Of a stretch of 21,489 bases of DNA, positions 21,270 to 21,489 are shown one piece after another. The notes beneath the pieces are model-generated. The model was not told the origin of the DNA and did not search any database. It saw nothing but the letters and a program-made list of their open reading frames with translations. How positions within the stretch are numbered: position 1 is the first letter of the stretch; the number at the start of each line of letters is the position of its first letter. A program made the position numbers and the translations under genes. Origin of the DNA: JBDZVM01 sp040255675 (GTDB taxonomy: Bacteria; Actinomycetota; Actinomycetes; Acidothermales; Acidothermaceae); contig JBDZVM010000056.1 in the NCBI GenBank assembly GCA_040255675.1, positions 1-21,489 of the forward strand. The letters are read 5' to 3'.

Positions 21270-21489
21270 ATGGCTGGTTCGACGCCCGCGCTGATGGCGT
21301 TGTGGGCGTGGGGCCGCAATAACTATGGCCAACTGGGCGATGGCACCACGACCGACCATCACAGCGTGATTCAGGTGCCGGGCCTGTAGAATGTGGTCGC
21401 GTTGTCGATGGACTACAACCACGTGGCGGCGGTGACGGCGTCCGGCCAGGTGTGGGCGTGGGGTTTCAACGGTGATGGTGAGGTGGGTG
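21270..21489 (+). pseudogene. Start of an RCC1-repeat protein gene, interrupted by an in-frame TAG
   Basis: From ATG 21270 (AGGG a few bases upstream; an in-frame GTG lies at 21198) the frame reads LWAWGRNNYGQLGDGTTTDH, a clear RCC1/beta-propeller repeat. It meets TAG at 21387-21389 and then continues without stops to the window end as NVVALSMDYNHVAAVTASGQ and VWAWGFNGDGEVG, the next repeat in perfect register. The TAG replaces the residue after GL that is often Gln, Lys or Ser in such repeats; CAG to TAG is a single change. It may be a pseudogene, a sequencing error, or, less likely, read-through. There is no signal peptide before the first repeat, so the true N-terminus may also be missing. 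The gene runs off the right edge. Confidence 0.6.

Overview
The window is high-GC DNA with many GTG and TTG starts, few convincing -35 boxes, a Ser/Pro/Thr-rich surface protein with signal peptide and C-terminal membrane anchor, a lipoprotein and RCC1-type repeats. This fits an actinobacterium (Actinomycetota). I cannot place it further from sequence alone. Most of the window (1-18656) is a cell-surface polysaccharide or glycoconjugate locus. It holds seven family-4 glycosyltransferase (GT4) domains on six genes, one of them a double-domain protein. It also holds two GT2 transferases, a polysaccharide pyruvyl transferase, a GNAT-type acetyltransferase, a secreted beta-helix protein, a cytoplasmic toroid polysaccharide-enzyme-like protein and a lone NRPS-like adenylation-carrier-thioesterase protein. 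No flippase, polymerase, chain-length regulator or priming transferase is visible, so the locus probably extends beyond the left edge or is completed elsewhere.

Layout: 1-496 (-) 5' part of a GT4; 596-1984 (-) DUF234-type ATPase, with three AACC-N4-GGTT palindromes at an exact 15-bp spacing just upstream; 2167-3135 (+) GNAT acetyltransferase, whose 3' end overlaps 3053-4663 (-), a secreted beta-helix protein; 4943-6031 (-) GT4; 6381-7229 and 7226-9271 (+) GT2 plus toroid protein, translationally coupled; 9235-11547 (-) tandem GT4-GT4 protein; 11802-12668 and 12665-13714 (+) GT2 plus pyruvyl transferase, coupled; 13803-16361 (+) A-T-TE protein; 17466-18656 and 16366-17469 (-) two coupled GT4s. 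All three convergent gene pairs overlap or nearly touch (83-bp overlap, 37-bp overlap, 4-bp gap).

The right end (18886-21489) is different. It has a short lipoprotein, a three-helix membrane protein, a stub of an RCC1 repeat, a decayed second copy of the three-helix gene (77-bp net deletion plus one inserted base, so split over three frames), an unrecognised 154-residue gene, and the start of an RCC1-repeat gene with an in-frame TAG. It looks like a duplicated and eroding block.

Likely joint role: the GT2 and GT4 enzymes build an oligosaccharide repeat unit. Pyruvyl and acetyl transfer, and possibly an acyl group activated by the A-T-TE protein, decorate it. The beta-helix and toroid proteins may trim or remodel the polymer. 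Several of these genes are clearly lower in GC than the A-T-TE gene (about 50% versus 73% in hand-counted 60-base lines), which suggests mosaic assembly by horizontal transfer. The ATPase with its repeat array is the least expected item inside the locus.
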